DNA of 64,000 bases, from assembly GCA_033807695.1 (NCBI GenBank), contig CM066301.1, forward strand, positions 558,001 to 622,000, in the 5' to 3' direction. Positions 24,913-37,731 of the stretch are shown one piece after another; the first letter of the stretch is position 1; the number at the start of each line of letters is the position of its first letter. The stretch is from Daedaleopsis sinensis (Eukaryota; Basidiomycota; Agaricomycetes; Polyporales; Polyporaceae). Made by a program: the position numbers and the translations under genes. Under the pieces are notes generated by a model. It saw only the letters and a list, made by a program, of their open reading frames with translations. It was not told where the DNA came from and made no database searches.

Positions 24913-26497
24913 CCCGAATCGACTCGCGCCGACCGATCCGTCCCAGACGACTCAGACTCGCGGGGTGTGCGTGGTCCCAGGCCCTCGCTCGAGCCAGACT
25001 CGCTCCGAGTCGCATCCCTGGCCCATCTGAGTCGATCCCCGCTCGGCACACGGCACACGGCACGATGTCAGCACCCCCGCCTCGTCTCCGAGTCCTGCCC
25101 ATCCCGACGCATGCTGACACACCCCTCTCGGACGACGTATCCCCAGCCGCACACGACTCGCGCTCGAACACTCGCTGCGCCGTGCGTCCGTGACACGCCG
25201 GTCCCGCGCCCCCGCTGACCCAATAGACACGGCTCCCACCGAGCAGGCGGCCCGACCATCTCGCACGCATCCGGGGAGCCAGACCGGCGGCGGACTCTCA
25301 CTGGACCACGACACTCGGTCCTCGGGAGCGCGACTCGCCCCGCGTCCGTCCGATTCAGAGTCTTCTGCGCGCGCCGTACGCGTGCTGCGACCCGGAGTCT
25401 GTACCACCGCCACTCGTGGAGGGGATGGGAACGCCGCCGACAGTCGGCGGTGGGCTGTATTGAGCCGGACGTAGAGCAGTATTACACTCGTAGATACAGT
25501 AGTACTAGTATTAGACTTACGGTACCGCGCCCGCTGACCCGTCGATCCTCTTCCCCAGCAGCTCCCTCTACAGACGGCCCGCCCGTCCGTCTCACCGAGC
25601 ACGGCCGTCTGGCACCGTGCACGCCGCTCCCGGGGACCACCTTGGAGATCCGAACGTCCGCGACGCCGCGGCACCCGAGCACGGCCTGGTGCGTGCTTGC
25701 AGTCGTCGCCGCTCGCAGCGGGGAGTCGGAGGGACGTCGCCGAGCTCTCCCAGGCCCGCTGGGACAGCGCACGAGCGTTGGCGGGGGCCCCTTCGCAGCG
25801 TCCGGTTCCGACTTCTCGCACCGCCCCGCGAACGGCGGCGGCGTGCCCTCGACGAGATGCGGGCGTAGGCCGCTCGCGGACGGCGCGGCAGACCTGTCCC
25901 GCACGTACCGAAGGCTGGAGACATGTATTGCGTGAGTGGTGTGCGGAATACAGCGGTTTTGCGCGAAAGTGCGGACCTTTTTGACTCCGGCGTGACCAAT
26001 TCTTGCCCGGACTTCACGAGTCCGGCCGTCCCATGCAGATAGAGTCAGCCTGAGACACTTGAGGGGGTATGCGCGGCGGGGCGGGGCGTCGTTCGCGAGA
26101 TCGGCCTGGGCGTTTCCGTGCCGCCCTGCCCGCGCCCGCGCGAACGTCGTGCGCCGCGTGTTCTACGGCCCGGAGGGCTTCGGGAGTGCGTGCACGCCGT
26201 TCGCGTGGGCCGTCCTTGTCGAAGCTAGCTGCTCCCGCCGCGCGAGACGGGCGGATTCTCGAGTTTCGTTTGACCGGTCTTGGCGGTGCCCATGGAGCCC
26301 ATTTTGAGACGTCGTCTGCCGGGCCTGCGAGTGCGTCGTGCATGGCGGGCATAGTTTGTGTATGCATTGTATATAGATTGCGCGGTGCGGCGCGGCGCGG
26401 TTCGGACGGGAGAGCGTGCTCACCTAGGTGCCCATGAAATCGCTATGAACGCGATTTTTGCGACCTCGTCGGATCCGGGCGAGAGCGGGCGCGTTCG

Positions 26498-27056
26498 ATG
26501 CGGAACGTTCACCGCGTTCTGGAGGTACGTGTTAGCACGCGGATGGAGGAGAAACGAGGGAGATATGTCGGGTTTCGGGACGTACTGTGTAGAGATCGGG
26601 GTGAGGCGGCGCAGTACGACGGCGGGGACGCGTGTCGTGCGTCGCCCAGGAGTCGTCCGAGGGTGTATCGAGTGGAGCGATCGAGATCCGGGCGGATGAG
26701 AGACAGGGCGTGGGGGACGACTCGGAGGGGGGCTGAAAAGCAATGAAATCGACGGGTTTGAGTCGATTTCCAAAGTCGTCGGTGCGAGGCGAGAGCGTGC
26801 GCGTTCGATGCGGAACGTTCAACGCGAGCTAGAGATACGTGTTAGCACGCACACGGACGAGAAACGAGTGAGATATGCCGGTTTTCGTGACGTACTGTGC
26901 GAAGACCGGGGTACTGTCTTCAAGTACGAGGGCGGGCGAGGTCGGCGCACGTCGTCCGGGCGTCGTCTGAGGTCGTACTGGATGGGGCATTCGAGTTCCA
27001 GTGAGATAGGAGAGAACTGGGGAGGGGAGAGTCGGAGGGGGAGGGAACGGCCATGA
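26498..27056 (+). other. two tandem 82-codon open frames, unit 1
   Basis: Frames 26498-26746 and 26808-27056 both start MRNV, both run exactly 82 codons, and share GFRDVLC. They come from a direct duplication of about 310 bp. Unit 2 also has two; units 3 and 4 have one. The opposite strand is open as well, so coding status is uncertain. Confidence 0.3.
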
Positions 27057-27355
27057 CATGAAATCGACGGGTTTGAGTGAGTTGGGGAGTGCGGACTCGC
27101 AGGCCATGAACGCAGGTTGCGGGAGGACGGGCGAGAGAGTGAGAGGCGAGCATGGGCCGCGGGTGGACGGCGAGCGGATGTGCAGGAGGGATGCGAGTAG
27201 GTGCTGAGGCGGACGGTCGAGGGCTAGCGGGTGCACACGGATTTGGGGGATTGGACGAGAAACGGGTGCGCGCGGAGTTGGCCCAGGACGAGCGGCGAGT
27301 GGGGACAGTCGAGGACAGATGAGAGCGACGTGAGAGCGACGCGGGCGGATGAGCC

Positions 27356-27457
27356 GGGATCCTCGAGTCGCAGGGATCCTCGAGTCGCAGGGATCCTCGA
27401 GTCGCAGGGATCCTCGAGTCGCAGGGATCCTCGAGTCGCAGGGATCCTCGAGTCGCA
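27356..27457 (+). repeat. 17-bp minisatellite, 6 copies
   Basis: The repeat GGGATCCTCGAGTCGCA is present six times without change at the junction of units 1 and 2. It continues directly into GGTGTTGCAGGCGGTCG, which is shared by all later junctions. Confidence 0.97.
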
Positions 27458-27992
27458 GGTGTTGCAGGCGGTCGTACACGGAATGTGTAGCGAACGTATG
27501 CACCACTACGACAGCGTTCAGTCTTCGGCATGCATTGGCCGATATGACAGAAGCTCGCCAAGTACACGTCGTGAATACGCTCTTGGCGCGGTGTTTGCAG
27601 CCTCGCACCAGCTCGCACCTCGTTATTTGCTGGCGCATACTGGCGTGTGTTGTGGGTGTGGGTGTGATTGTGTGCCCGACGGGATGACAATAGGCGGGGA
27701 ACAGAAACAATTGCCGGCGGACGGCGGCTGGGGACCCGGGCGCGACTGTGCTGGAAAAGGCAGCGACCGCTCCAAGCCGCTCCACCGAGCAACCACCGAG
27801 TGATGGTAGACAACCTGGCTGGCGCTTGAGTCGTTCTTTTCTTTACCCTCTCATCACTCCCGCTTCCTTGCCCTCTCCCCCTCCCCCTCCCTCTCTCCGC
27901 TGTGCATCTCGCACCAGTCATTCTTTACTCCCCCACAGTCTCTATCGACTCGGTTGAAGCTCCTCACTCTTTTCCTCGACTCGCAGGCCATC

Positions 27993-28772
27993 ATGTACGC
28001 ATTCAGGACCCTCCTCGCTCTCCTTGCCGTCTCCCTCGTTTCCGTCTCCGCTGCCCCCTTCCACGACCACCACAAGCGGACATGCAGGTCCCGTACCTCT
28101 GTCGCCGTGGACCCCACCACCACCGCCACCACCACCACCGTCGCTGAGCACTCTAGCACGGTCTCCGTGGTCCCCACCACCGGCAGCAAGCCTGAAACGA
28201 CCTCTCCCGTTCCCGAGAGGCCGGCAAAGACGACCACGTCCTCTCATGAGTCGACCAGCACCCCCGAGGCGACCTCCACCCACAAGCCTTCTACCACCTC
28301 CTCTAGCAAGCCTTCTACCACCTCCTCCAGCAAGCCCGCTGCGACTTCCTCGAGCAGCTCGTCCAGCAGCCTGCTCAAGAAGCTCTTCCCCGTCTCCTCC
28401 ATCAAGACCTGGACCACCTCCAAGTCCGCTGACGACGCGCTCCCGCTCAGCGACAGCACTTTTGGGGTCACGAAGCTCATCTCCGACCTCTCGCACAACT
28501 ACGTCACCGCTCCCGATGGCAAGCTCTCCATGCAGGCGCACTACCCGGAGGGCTCGTACACGTACACCCACAGCCCCAAGGGCGGTCTCTCCTTCTACGC
28601 CACCGGCCCGGACAACTTCAACCTTCAGGGCGCCAAGGAGGCGACGCTCTCGTACTCGGTCTACTTTGAAGAGGACTTCGACTTCAACAAGGGCGGCAAG
28701 CTCCCTGGTCTCTGTGAGTGGTTGTCTTGCCACCGTCCGTTCCATGCCTTGTGTCGTCCTGGTGACTGGTGA
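27993..28772 (+). pseudogene. PL14-like lyase, array copy 2, truncated
   Basis: The first exon is intact through GGKLPGL, with signal peptide, Kex2-like KR and two KPSTTSSS repeats. The GTGAGT donor is present but the second exon is gone: sequence passes from the intron start straight to the region that lies 3' of the gene in unit 1. Unspliced, the frame stops at 28772. Of the five predicted catalytic residues only the lysine remains, so no lyase activity is expected. Confidence 0.75.
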
Positions 28773-28922
28773 CTGCGGTCGGGCAATGCGGTTCGGCGCG
28801 ACGTTCTCTGTCCGGCAGGTGAGTCCGAGTGGTCGCGGATCAGCGTGTCCGCCGGAGCCGTGCGCTGATGGCCGTGATGGCGACGAGTTGCCCACCAGAG
28901 AAATAAAGCGGGAGATAGGGTG

Positions 28923-28980
28923 TTTTCGAGGTCATATAGGTGTCGAGGGTGTTCTCGAGGTCATATAGGTGTCGAGGGTG
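28923..28980 (+). repeat. 29-bp tandem repeat, 2 copies
   Basis: A 29-bp word containing CGAGGTCATATAGGTGTCGA is present twice here. Unit 1 has one (near 18,719), unit 3 two (39177-39234), unit 4 three (48482-48568) and unit 5 one. Confidence 0.9.
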
Positions 28981-29367
28981 GGGGGCGGGTATGGTGGGGG
29001 TGGGAGGCGGATATGGTGGGGGGGGCGGGGACTCGGACTCTGTGTACATAGAAGAAATATATTTCGTTGGCTACATACATCGAGTGCGACGCGGGACAGC
29101 GAGGGGAGAGAGAGACTTGGAGGGGACTCGGAGGGGGCAGAAGACGGCTCAGAGAGAGAGCCTCGGACTCGGACTCGGACTCGGACTCGGACTCGGAGTA
29201 GACAGCTCAGGAGAGGGAGTAGACGGTGCAGGGAGCCAGAACAAGTCAGAGCAAGCAGAAATCGCGATTCAGAGTGCAGAGATACGGATACACTCTGTTC
29301 CACCCGCGGAACGCACACGGCGCGCGTGAATAACCTCCCGGCGGTCAGTAGACTCTCCGGCGCCTGC

Positions 29368-31840
29368 ATGCCCATTTCCGGACTCGCAGCGTCTCGCACC
29401 GCTCCTGCGTTCCTTCCGCCCACCACCACCTCTGCCGCCTCCCGCTCGTCCGCCGTCTCTCCGGTCTCCAGTTTGCTGGCTGCCGCTCTGCCCCCGCCGT
29501 CGAAACTTGGACTAGGCGGCCTGGACTCGACTCGGGCCACGTCGCGCGCGTCGGAATGGACTGGGACGGACTTACGAGACGAACTGCGCTCTGACGGCGG
29601 TCGACGACGGTAAGTGGCTTAGAATGCTCACCTCGCGTCTACACCATCCCGCCTCCCGCCCGCCGACCCAGGAGGAAGAACCCAGCTTGGATAAGGTCCA
29701 GCGCGACCGCATGCGGCCCCAACGGTTCGCCGTGAACCGCTCGCGGAGGGTGTTCACCGACGGCAGCTCGTTCTCGTCTACGCACGCCCTCCGGCTCCCG
29801 CCTTGCCACGTCCTCGGACGCTCCCTGCACATCCTGCAACCGTCCCTCACCCATCCAGAACGACGAAATACACGCACCTGTGGCCCCAGACTGGTCTCAC
29901 CCACCACCGCGCCCGAGCGTTTGACGCGTGACGTCACCGACACGTCCCCCGGACTTCCTGTTCACGACGAGACGCGTCAGTCTCGTCAACGACGCATTCA
30001 GATGCACAAGGTACGTTCTTACGTTTGACGTTGCGCTTCGGTAGACCGCTCCCGCCGCCGCCGTACGGAAACCGGTGGAGGAGTCCACTCGGTGCGTACG
30101 GCGGCGGCCGCGCTGTGCTGTCCACTGACGGACGGTGACGATCGCGCAGGTGTGCCACCTCGCGTCGCCGCCGTCGACACCGCCGAGTCCCCGTCCGCCC
30201 GACCGCCGCATCGCTCTCGACGCCCTCCGCAACTCTCGCGTCTCCGTTCACAACCGCACCTGCCCCAGAACGACACACGACGCGCACCTCGTCCCCGCCG
30301 ACCGCACTCCTCGATCGGATCCCGCCCGTCGACTTCCTGCTACGAATCGAAGACGGTCTTGCCCGCCCAGTCATCCTCACGCGTCGCCCACGAGCACGCG
30401 GCGGACGACCGCGAGCAGCTACACGCCGACAAGCGTACGACCAGGTGAGTCGCCTCGGAACTCGAAGCACCTCGTCCGACTCGACTTCCGCTGTCAAGGT
30501 ACGTACCGCTCGCGACTCGATTTCCCCGTGACGATCTACAGCGCTGAGGTACGTCCTCCGATGCCGTTCGTGACTCTTGGCTGCCGCGGGATGGTCGGTG
30601 CACGGTGAGCCGTTGTGCCGGCGCATATCAAGTCCGGCGCCGTAGGCGAACCTGACGTCGCTCGCGCTGTCTTGCCTCGAGCACTGACGGACGTCCTGCA
30701 GGCCGTCGCTGTGAGCTCTCGGAAGACGTCTGGGGGACGTGGTACGCCCCTCCGACGCCAGCCAGGCAGCACGCTGTGCGTGAACACGACAGCGGCGTCG
30801 CGCCTGTGTCACGGGCGCGGGATACGGATCGGTGAGCGACGTAGTACGTGTGCGACCGAACACGATACGTACGTACCTCACCCGCCACGCAGGTGGCTTT
30901 CACAGCCGCATTCATCGTCCTCGACGCCGAGTGCTCGCAGCGAGGGGGTGCCTCAACCGGATGGCAGGACGCTGACACGCGTCCAGACGGTCCCGCGAGA
31001 TTCACAGCCCTCGCTCGACGCCGATCTGATAGAACGGCGTCGGTCAGCATGTACAGGTGCGTGAACGGACATCCCACTCACGAGTGCGTAGATCACGCCG
31101 GCTTCTGCCGCTCCGGGACCCGCCGTTCTCGCATCCGCGCCGTTGACACAATGCGCACCTCACTCGCCACACAGGTACCTTCTGCGGCCGCATTCATCGA
31201 CCCCGCACTCGACGCCGAGTGCTCGCAGCGAGGAGGTGCCTCGATCGGATGGCAGGACGCGTAACACGCGTCGAGGTCGCGTCTAGACGTCCTGCGACGT
31301 CCTCAACGCTACTCTGCGAGAACGGCGTGAGTCAGTACGTACAGGTGCGTGTACGAACATCCCACTCACGACTGTGTAGAGCTCGCCGTCTCTCGCCGCT
31401 CTGGGACGCGCCGTCTGCGTGTCCCCGCCGTCAGCGCCGTGCTGGGAGCTCGTCTGAACGCGCCGTCTGCGTGTCCCCGCCGTCAGCGCCGTGCTGGGAG
31501 CTCGTCTGAACGCGCCGTCAGCGATGAGTGCTCCCGTGAGGCCAAGATCGAGGCACTTACCACGAGAGTCACAGTGCGGTATGGGAGCTTGTCGGCTGGG
31601 ACGACAGGGCGGGTGGATGTGTCCAGGGGGCTCCGGGACGGTGACATCTGCTGTGTTGCGGGGGAGGCATGTTGACGGCGCGGCCGGTGGATGGTGGTCA
31701 GCGGACGCACAACCGGGGCTGTCACGTCGCGTCGTGTCGTGTTCGCCGAGGTGGAGATCGAAGGACACGATGTGCTGAAGATGGAGGACGACGGGGAGAT
31801 GGGTGTCGACGTTCCGGTCGAGATGTGTAGCGGAGAGTAG
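29368..31840 (+). other. candidate spliced locus X, unit 2
   Basis: This is the best preserved 5' part of X. Exon frames 29368-29609 and 29686-30010 are both open and end at GT donors. Unit 2 keeps about 40 bp (near 29,791-29,830) that units 1, 3 and 4 lack; their frame shifts there. Beyond 30,010 the frame choice is ambiguous. The terminal acidic frame ends at 31840. No function is recognised. Confidence 0.3.
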
Positions 31841-33541
31841 GAAGAGAGGGTGTAGTACATAGACAAAAGCAATGCATCCCGCTGCCGTGTGATGGTTGTA
31901 ACACGTCTAGGCCCGACTCGTTCCCAGTCTTCCGATGGCCGAGAATTCTGCAAATAATTTGGCCAAGTATGGAGGCGCTGTTCGGACGCGCTCATGAAGG
32001 GGTCATCCATGCCGCTGGACTTTCCCACCACGGCAGAACATTCGAACGTCCCCCTCTGCGAATCGTCCCGCACCCTCGCCTCTATCCTCCAGCTCACTGT
32101 AGGTGTGCTACTCCAGCTTTCGTGGATAAACTCAAGCAGGAGGTGCGCGCAGAGACCGTGACTAGTAGTATTCATACAGTGTACAACTTGAACCCTACAA
32201 TTCCGGACTGTCAGAATAATAATTATTCCTCCGAGCATGTCAGCCGAGCACGATCCGAGTCCCTGAGCCGTCCGAAACTCCGGGTCTCCGAGAACTCTGC
32301 TAGATGACGTGATCCACTCCCCACAGTCTTCTCGGAGAGTTCCCCATCCTGAGATGCTGTCCTACAGCAATCGAGCACATTGAGCTCGAGACTCAGGCTT
32401 GTGCCATGCAGCAACTTTCATGCTCACTGTACAGTGAGTACTGGATAATAACGAGCACAACAGCGGACAGCCTTCGAGCTTTCGGGAGCACATAATTTTA
32501 GCACGCTCTCACGGAACTACGTGGGCATGGAAGCTCCGAAATTTTATCTGTTTCATGCCGCTGGAGAAGTACCTACGTAACCACTCAGAACCTTCCTATG
32601 TCTGGAGTCATTGGAGCTACTCCCAGGCTCTAGCTCACTGTATGATGCTGCAGGGCACAGACAGCAGTGAGCACTGAGACAACAATGTGAGCATAGGCCA
32701 GGAAGGTAGCACACCGGGTTGAGAATAATTGTGGCGTGGCCGGGAATGCCGAGTCTAGAGCTCGTCAGAGTCGCCGCCCATTAGGCGGAGAGCACGCCCT
32801 GTTCGCGTCGGTGCCTGGAGGATATTCTGGGCGCGGAGTGACGTCGATGCGCGCACGGAGCGGCGAACTTGAATATTATTGCAAGCGACCGGAGGATTCC
32901 GCGAGGCTCGCCGCCGTGCCGGTCCATCAAAGCTCAGCAACACCGGCCGGAGCAGTCCCGTTGACCTGAAGAGTTTCTGCTGCATTATGCAGAGAGACTG
33001 TACATATCATTGATGTCTGCAGTGGCCAGAATATGTCTTCGGAGTGACTTGGAAGTGTACTAAGTATTATACTTCTGAAGAGCTTGAAGCTCGAGTAAAA
33101 GTGTACATGTACTATGGCAGTGGACAGAGTATAACTTGCGAGATATTCAGCATCCCATTGCAGGTGCAAGGGCAGTCAAGCCGTACGCACGGACGTTGAT
33201 GAAGCGGAACGGCGGGAACGGCGGAGGTGGCAGGCAGCGCCAGGCGCGGGAAGAGCGCTAGTCAATGCCCAAATGCGGACGGCCATATTCACCGCCGGGC
33301 GTTTACCGTCTTCCTCCTCCGCCGATCTGCGACATAAAACCTTTCGCAGTCTGATCAGTGCGAAGGATCCCGGGACATCAACACACATATTGCATCAGGC
33401 TGCGAGCTGGAAAGCTGATACCACGAAGATTATGACTGTTCAATGTGCAAGTCTGGTATTGTGGTGTTTTGTACTCAAAAAATCGAGGTTGCTGATCTAT
33501 TTGTGATTATTACAGACTCATGGGCACTATCTGACCGCGGT

Positions 33542-35250
33542 ATGGCTTATAAATAGCCTCCGCATATCAAGAGCATAGATCACACCTTCTCTCCAGGCCC
33601 GCCGCCTCCGAAACAGACAGAAACCGTGCAAACGGCGTTTTCGATGCAGCGCCCTCTCCTCGAGCCTCCTCCCGCCCAAATTACGACGGCGTCGCGGCGA
33701 GAAGTGCATCAGATCGTAGCCGAGCGCCCACGCCACAAGCGAAGACAGCTGAGAAGCTTCCAGACTCCTGCCTGCTCGGAACCTGCGGAAATTCCGTACA
33801 CACGCGCAGGGTCTCCCCCTTCCAGTCTCCTCATCCCCCGTGTCGAGTTCTGGTTGGTCCCGCGCCCGGCACCCACGGAGGATGCGTGAGAAGTGCGTGC
33901 TCTCACTTCCACACGGTCCGGTCCAGTGACCGTGGGGGCTGCGCACGGACCACGCTCTAGAGGTACAAGTACCTCCGCATTCTCGTCGAGTCTACCCAGT
34001 GCTCTCTTCCCTCCCCCTCGAGCACGCCCTCCCCTCTCCTCCCTCCTTTTCCCTCACATCTACTCATCGTGCACTAGATGCTCTTGTCTCGTCCTGTACA
34101 CCATACTTCTGCCTCGCTGCCGACACTGTCTTCACTTCGCCGGCAACACTGCGATTCCGAGCCTGCCGCGCATCCCGCCCGTCCGATCTCACTTGCTCCG
34201 CATACCATTCGGATTTGGATCGACGACCGACCTCGGCCGACGCTTGACCCGGTTCCGACTCGATCTCCGACATAGTGCCCCCACTGGTACAATGCACATG
34301 GGTGAGCCGATGCGATTGCTGCGTTGTAGCAGATTGTGTTCCGACGGTTTAGCTAACATGGCATCTATGTTTCCAGTTTCCCGCACCCGTGTACAAGCGA
34401 TTCATGCTCGTGTATGTACCGCTTCTCTTTATAACTGCGTGTCAATCGCTGATAGACTATTCGCTTGTAGGAGCCACTGGCACAGATTGCGGTCCCGCGC
34501 CGCGGCTCCAACTTGGCCTCGATCGACATACGATCTCGAGGTACGCACCTTTGGTTTGGATCTGCACGGCTCTCTGATTGCTGACTACTATTTATCTTAG
34601 ATATCCGCGACCGCGTCCTTGTAGTACACGCTCACGGCGTTCGCACGCGCCCGTTCAGTTACAGCACCGCCAGTGCGAACTCGAATGCAAGGTACGTCCG
34701 CCGGGCTGTTCCGGTCCTGTCCAGTTGAACCATGCTGACCGGAGGCTCCGTCTCACAGATGCTCGCGTGCCTGCAACGCACACGAGTCACAGCTACGGGG
34801 TGCGTATAGTAGTAGGTAAGTCCGGCGGTCTAAGCTCGCTGCACCGTAATCAGCCTCCGGCTCTTACTGACATCCGACTCATCTGCAGGTCCGACTCATT
34901 GCGACGTCTTTCTTGACGCGGGCAGGTACGTACATAGTAGTCCGTCTCGGTGCGCGTAGTGCTGACTTGGTCCGCTTCTTGCAGGCCGGCACCACTCGAT
35001 CGCGAGACTCGGCCCCGCACTCAGCTGGACGGCGCGTCCGAGTCGACGGCCTCTGCTGCGCCAGCGACCAAGTCCCAAGTCCAAGTGCGCACGCGAAAAC
35101 AATCCAGTCAAACGATCACGACCGGCTCGGGGACTCGCGTACGTGCCATCTCCTCCCATGTCCGTCCACATCCGAGTCCGCTGACAACTACTGCACGCTT
35201 GCTCGTCTAGGTTCGACTCTCCCGCCGTTCGACTCTCCTGTCCGCTAGCC
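33542..35250 (+). pseudogene. gene Y, unit 2 copy (early stop)
   Basis: The start region reads ATG GCT TAT AAA TAG, so translation from the normal start stops after four codons. Downstream exons and splice sites, including the CTGCAG acceptor of exon 7, are largely kept. Exon 8 carries length changes that alter the downstream frame. Confidence 0.45.
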
Positions 35251-36863
35251 CGAATCGACTCGCGCCGACCGATCCGTCCCAGACGACTCAGACTCGCGGG
35301 GTGTGCGTGGTCCCAGGCCCTCGCTCGAGCCAGACTCGCCCGCATCCCCGACCCACCTGAGTCGATCCCCGCTCGGCACACGGCACACGGCACGATGTCA
35401 GCACCCCCGCCTCGTCTCCGAGTCCTGCCCATCCCGACGCATGCTGACACACCCCTCTCAGACGACGTATCCCAAGCCGCACCCGACTCGCGCTCGAACG
35501 CCTTCGAACGCTCGCTGCGCCGTGCGTCCGTGACACGCCGGTCCCGCGCCCCCGCTGACCTACTCGCCCGTAGACACGCGTACGGCTCCCTGTCCGCCTC
35601 GCCGCCCGAGCAGGCGGCCCGACCATCTCGCACGCGTCCGGGGAGCCAGACCGGCGGCGGACTCTCACTGGACCACAGCACTCGGTCCCGGGAGCGCGAC
35701 TCGCCCCGCGTCCGTCCGATTCAGAGTCTTCTGCGCGCGCCGTACGCGTGCTGCGACCCGGAGTCCGTACCGTCGCCACTCGTGGAGGGGATGGGAACGC
35801 CGCCGACAGTCGGCGCAGAGCTGTATTGAGCCGGACGTAGAGCAGTATTACACTCGTAGATACAGTAGTACTAGTATTAGACTTACGGTACCGCGCCCGC
35901 TGACCCGTCGATCCTCTTCCCCAGCAGCTCCCTCTACAGACGGCCCGCCCGTCCGTCTCACCGAGCACGGCCGTCTGGCACCGTGCACGCCGCTCCCGGG
36001 GACCACCTTGGAGATCCGAACGTCCGCGACGCCGCGGCACCCGAGCACGGCCTGGTGCGTGCTTGCAGTCGTCGCCGCTCGCAGCGGGGAGTCAGAGGGA
36101 CGTTGCCGAGCTCTCCCAGGCCCGCTGGGACAGCGCACGAGCGTTGGCGGGGGCCCCTTCGCAGCGTCCGGTTCCGACTTCTCGCCCCGCCCCGCGAACG
36201 GCGGCGGCGTGCCCTCGACGAGATGCGGGCGTCGGCCGCTCGCGGGCGGTGCGGCAGACTTGTCCCGCACGTACCGAAGGCTGGAGACATGTATTGCGTG
36301 AGTGGTGTGCGGAATACAGCGGTTTTGCGCGAAAGTGCGGACCTTTTTGACTCCTGCGTGACCAATTCTTGCCCGGACTTCACGAGTCCGGCCGTCCCAT
36401 GCAGATAGAGTGAGCCTGAGACACCCGAGGGGGTCTGCGCGGCGGGGCGCGCCGTCGTTCGCGAGATCGGCCTGGGCGTTTCCGTGCCGCCCTGCCCGCG
36501 CCCGCGCGAACGTCGTGCGCCGCGTGTTCTACGGCCCGGAGGGTTTCGGGAGCGCGTGCACGCCGTTCGCGTGGGCCGTCTTTGTCGAAGCTAGCTGCTC
36601 GCGCCGCGCGAGACGGGCGGATTCTCGAGTTTTGTTTGACCGGTCTTGGCGGTGCCCATGGAGCCCATTTTGAGACGTCGTCTGCCGGGCCTGCGAGTGC
36701 GTCGTGCATGGCGGGCATAGTTTGTGTATGCATTGTATATAGATTGCGCGGTGCGGCGCGGCGCGGTTCGGACGGGAGAGCGTGCTCACCTAGGTGCCCA
36801 TGAAATCGCTATGAACGCGATTTTTGCGACCTCGTTGGATCTGGGCGAGAGCGGGCGCGTTTG

Positions 36864-37422
36864 ATGCGGAACGTTCACCGCATTCTGGCGGTACGTGTTA
36901 GCACGCGGATGGAGGAGAAACGAGGGAGATATGTCGGGTTTCGGGACGTACTGTGTAGAGATCGGGGTGAGGCGGCGCAGTACGACGGCGGGGACGCGTG
37001 TCGTGCGTCGCCCAGGAGTCGTCCGAGGGTGTATCGAGTGGAGCGATCGAGATCCGGGCGGATGAGAGACAGGGCGTGGGGGACGACTCGGAGGGGGGCT
37101 GAAAAGCAATGAAATCGACGGGTTTGAGTCGATTTCCAAAGTCGTCGGTGCGAGGCGAGAGCGTGCGCGTTCGATGCGGAACGTTCAACGCGAGCTAGAG
37201 ATACGTGTTAGCACGCACACGGACGAGAAACGAGTGAGATATGCCGGTTTTCGTGACGTACTGTGCGAAGACCGGGGTACTGGCTTCAAGTACGAGGGCG
37301 GGCGAGGTCGGCGCACGTCGTCCGGGCGTCGTCTGAGGTCGTACTGGATGGGGCATTCGAGTTCCAGTGAGATAGGAGAGAACTGGGGAGGGGAGAGTCG
37401 GAGGGGGAGGGAACGGCCATGA
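36864..37422 (+). other. two tandem 82-codon open frames, unit 2
   Basis: These are counterparts of 26498-27056, again both open and of the same length. The upstream copy starts at 36864 and the downstream one at 37174. Confidence 0.28.
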
Positions 37423-37680
37423 AATCGACGGGTTTGAGTGAGTTGGGGAGTGCGGGCGAGCGAGTGAGAGGCGAGCATGGGCCGCGGGTGGACGGCGAGC
37501 GGATGCGCAGGAGGGAAGCGAGTAGGTGCTGAGGCGGACGGTCGAGTGCTAGCGGGTGCACACGGATTTGGGGGATTGGACGAGAAACGGGTGCGCGCGG
37601 AGTTGGCCCAGGACGAGCGGCGAGTGGGGACAGTCGAGGACAGATGAGAGCGACGTGAGAGCGACGCGGGCGGATGAGCC

Positions 37681-37731
37681 GGGATCCTCGAGTCGCAGGG
37701 ATCCTCGAGTCGCAGGGATCCTCGAGTCGCA
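37681..37731 (+). repeat. 17-bp minisatellite, 3 copies
   Basis: Three perfect copies of GGGATCCTCGAGTCGCA at the junction of units 2 and 3. Confidence 0.97.

Larger units (their letters stand above)
16211..27457 (+). repeat. array unit 1
   Basis: This is the longest intact unit, about 11.2 kb. It holds the lyase copy with both exons (16719-18969), candidate X (19136-21524), a stretch without recognisable genes (21525-23226), gene Y with a mutated splice acceptor (23227-24912), GC-rich open frames up to about 26040, and two tandem 82-codon frames (26498-27056). It ends in six copies of the 17-bp minisatellite. In the block before 26040 a frame that runs 141 codons in units 2-4 stops after 83 codons here, at a TAG near 25866. 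Confidence 0.88.
27458..37731 (+). repeat. array unit 2
   Basis: About 10.3 kb. It holds a truncated lyase copy (27993-28772), locus X (29368-31840), a block with no recognised gene (31841-33541), a broken gene Y (33542-35250), GC-rich frames to about 36408, two 82-codon frames (36864-37422) and three minisatellite copies. A duplication of about 52 bp is visible near 31,418-31,520. Confidence 0.88.

Noticed and set aside
27356..27457. CRISPR-like direct repeats
   Set aside because: The 17-bp repeats have no spacers between them and the genome is fungal; it is a minisatellite.
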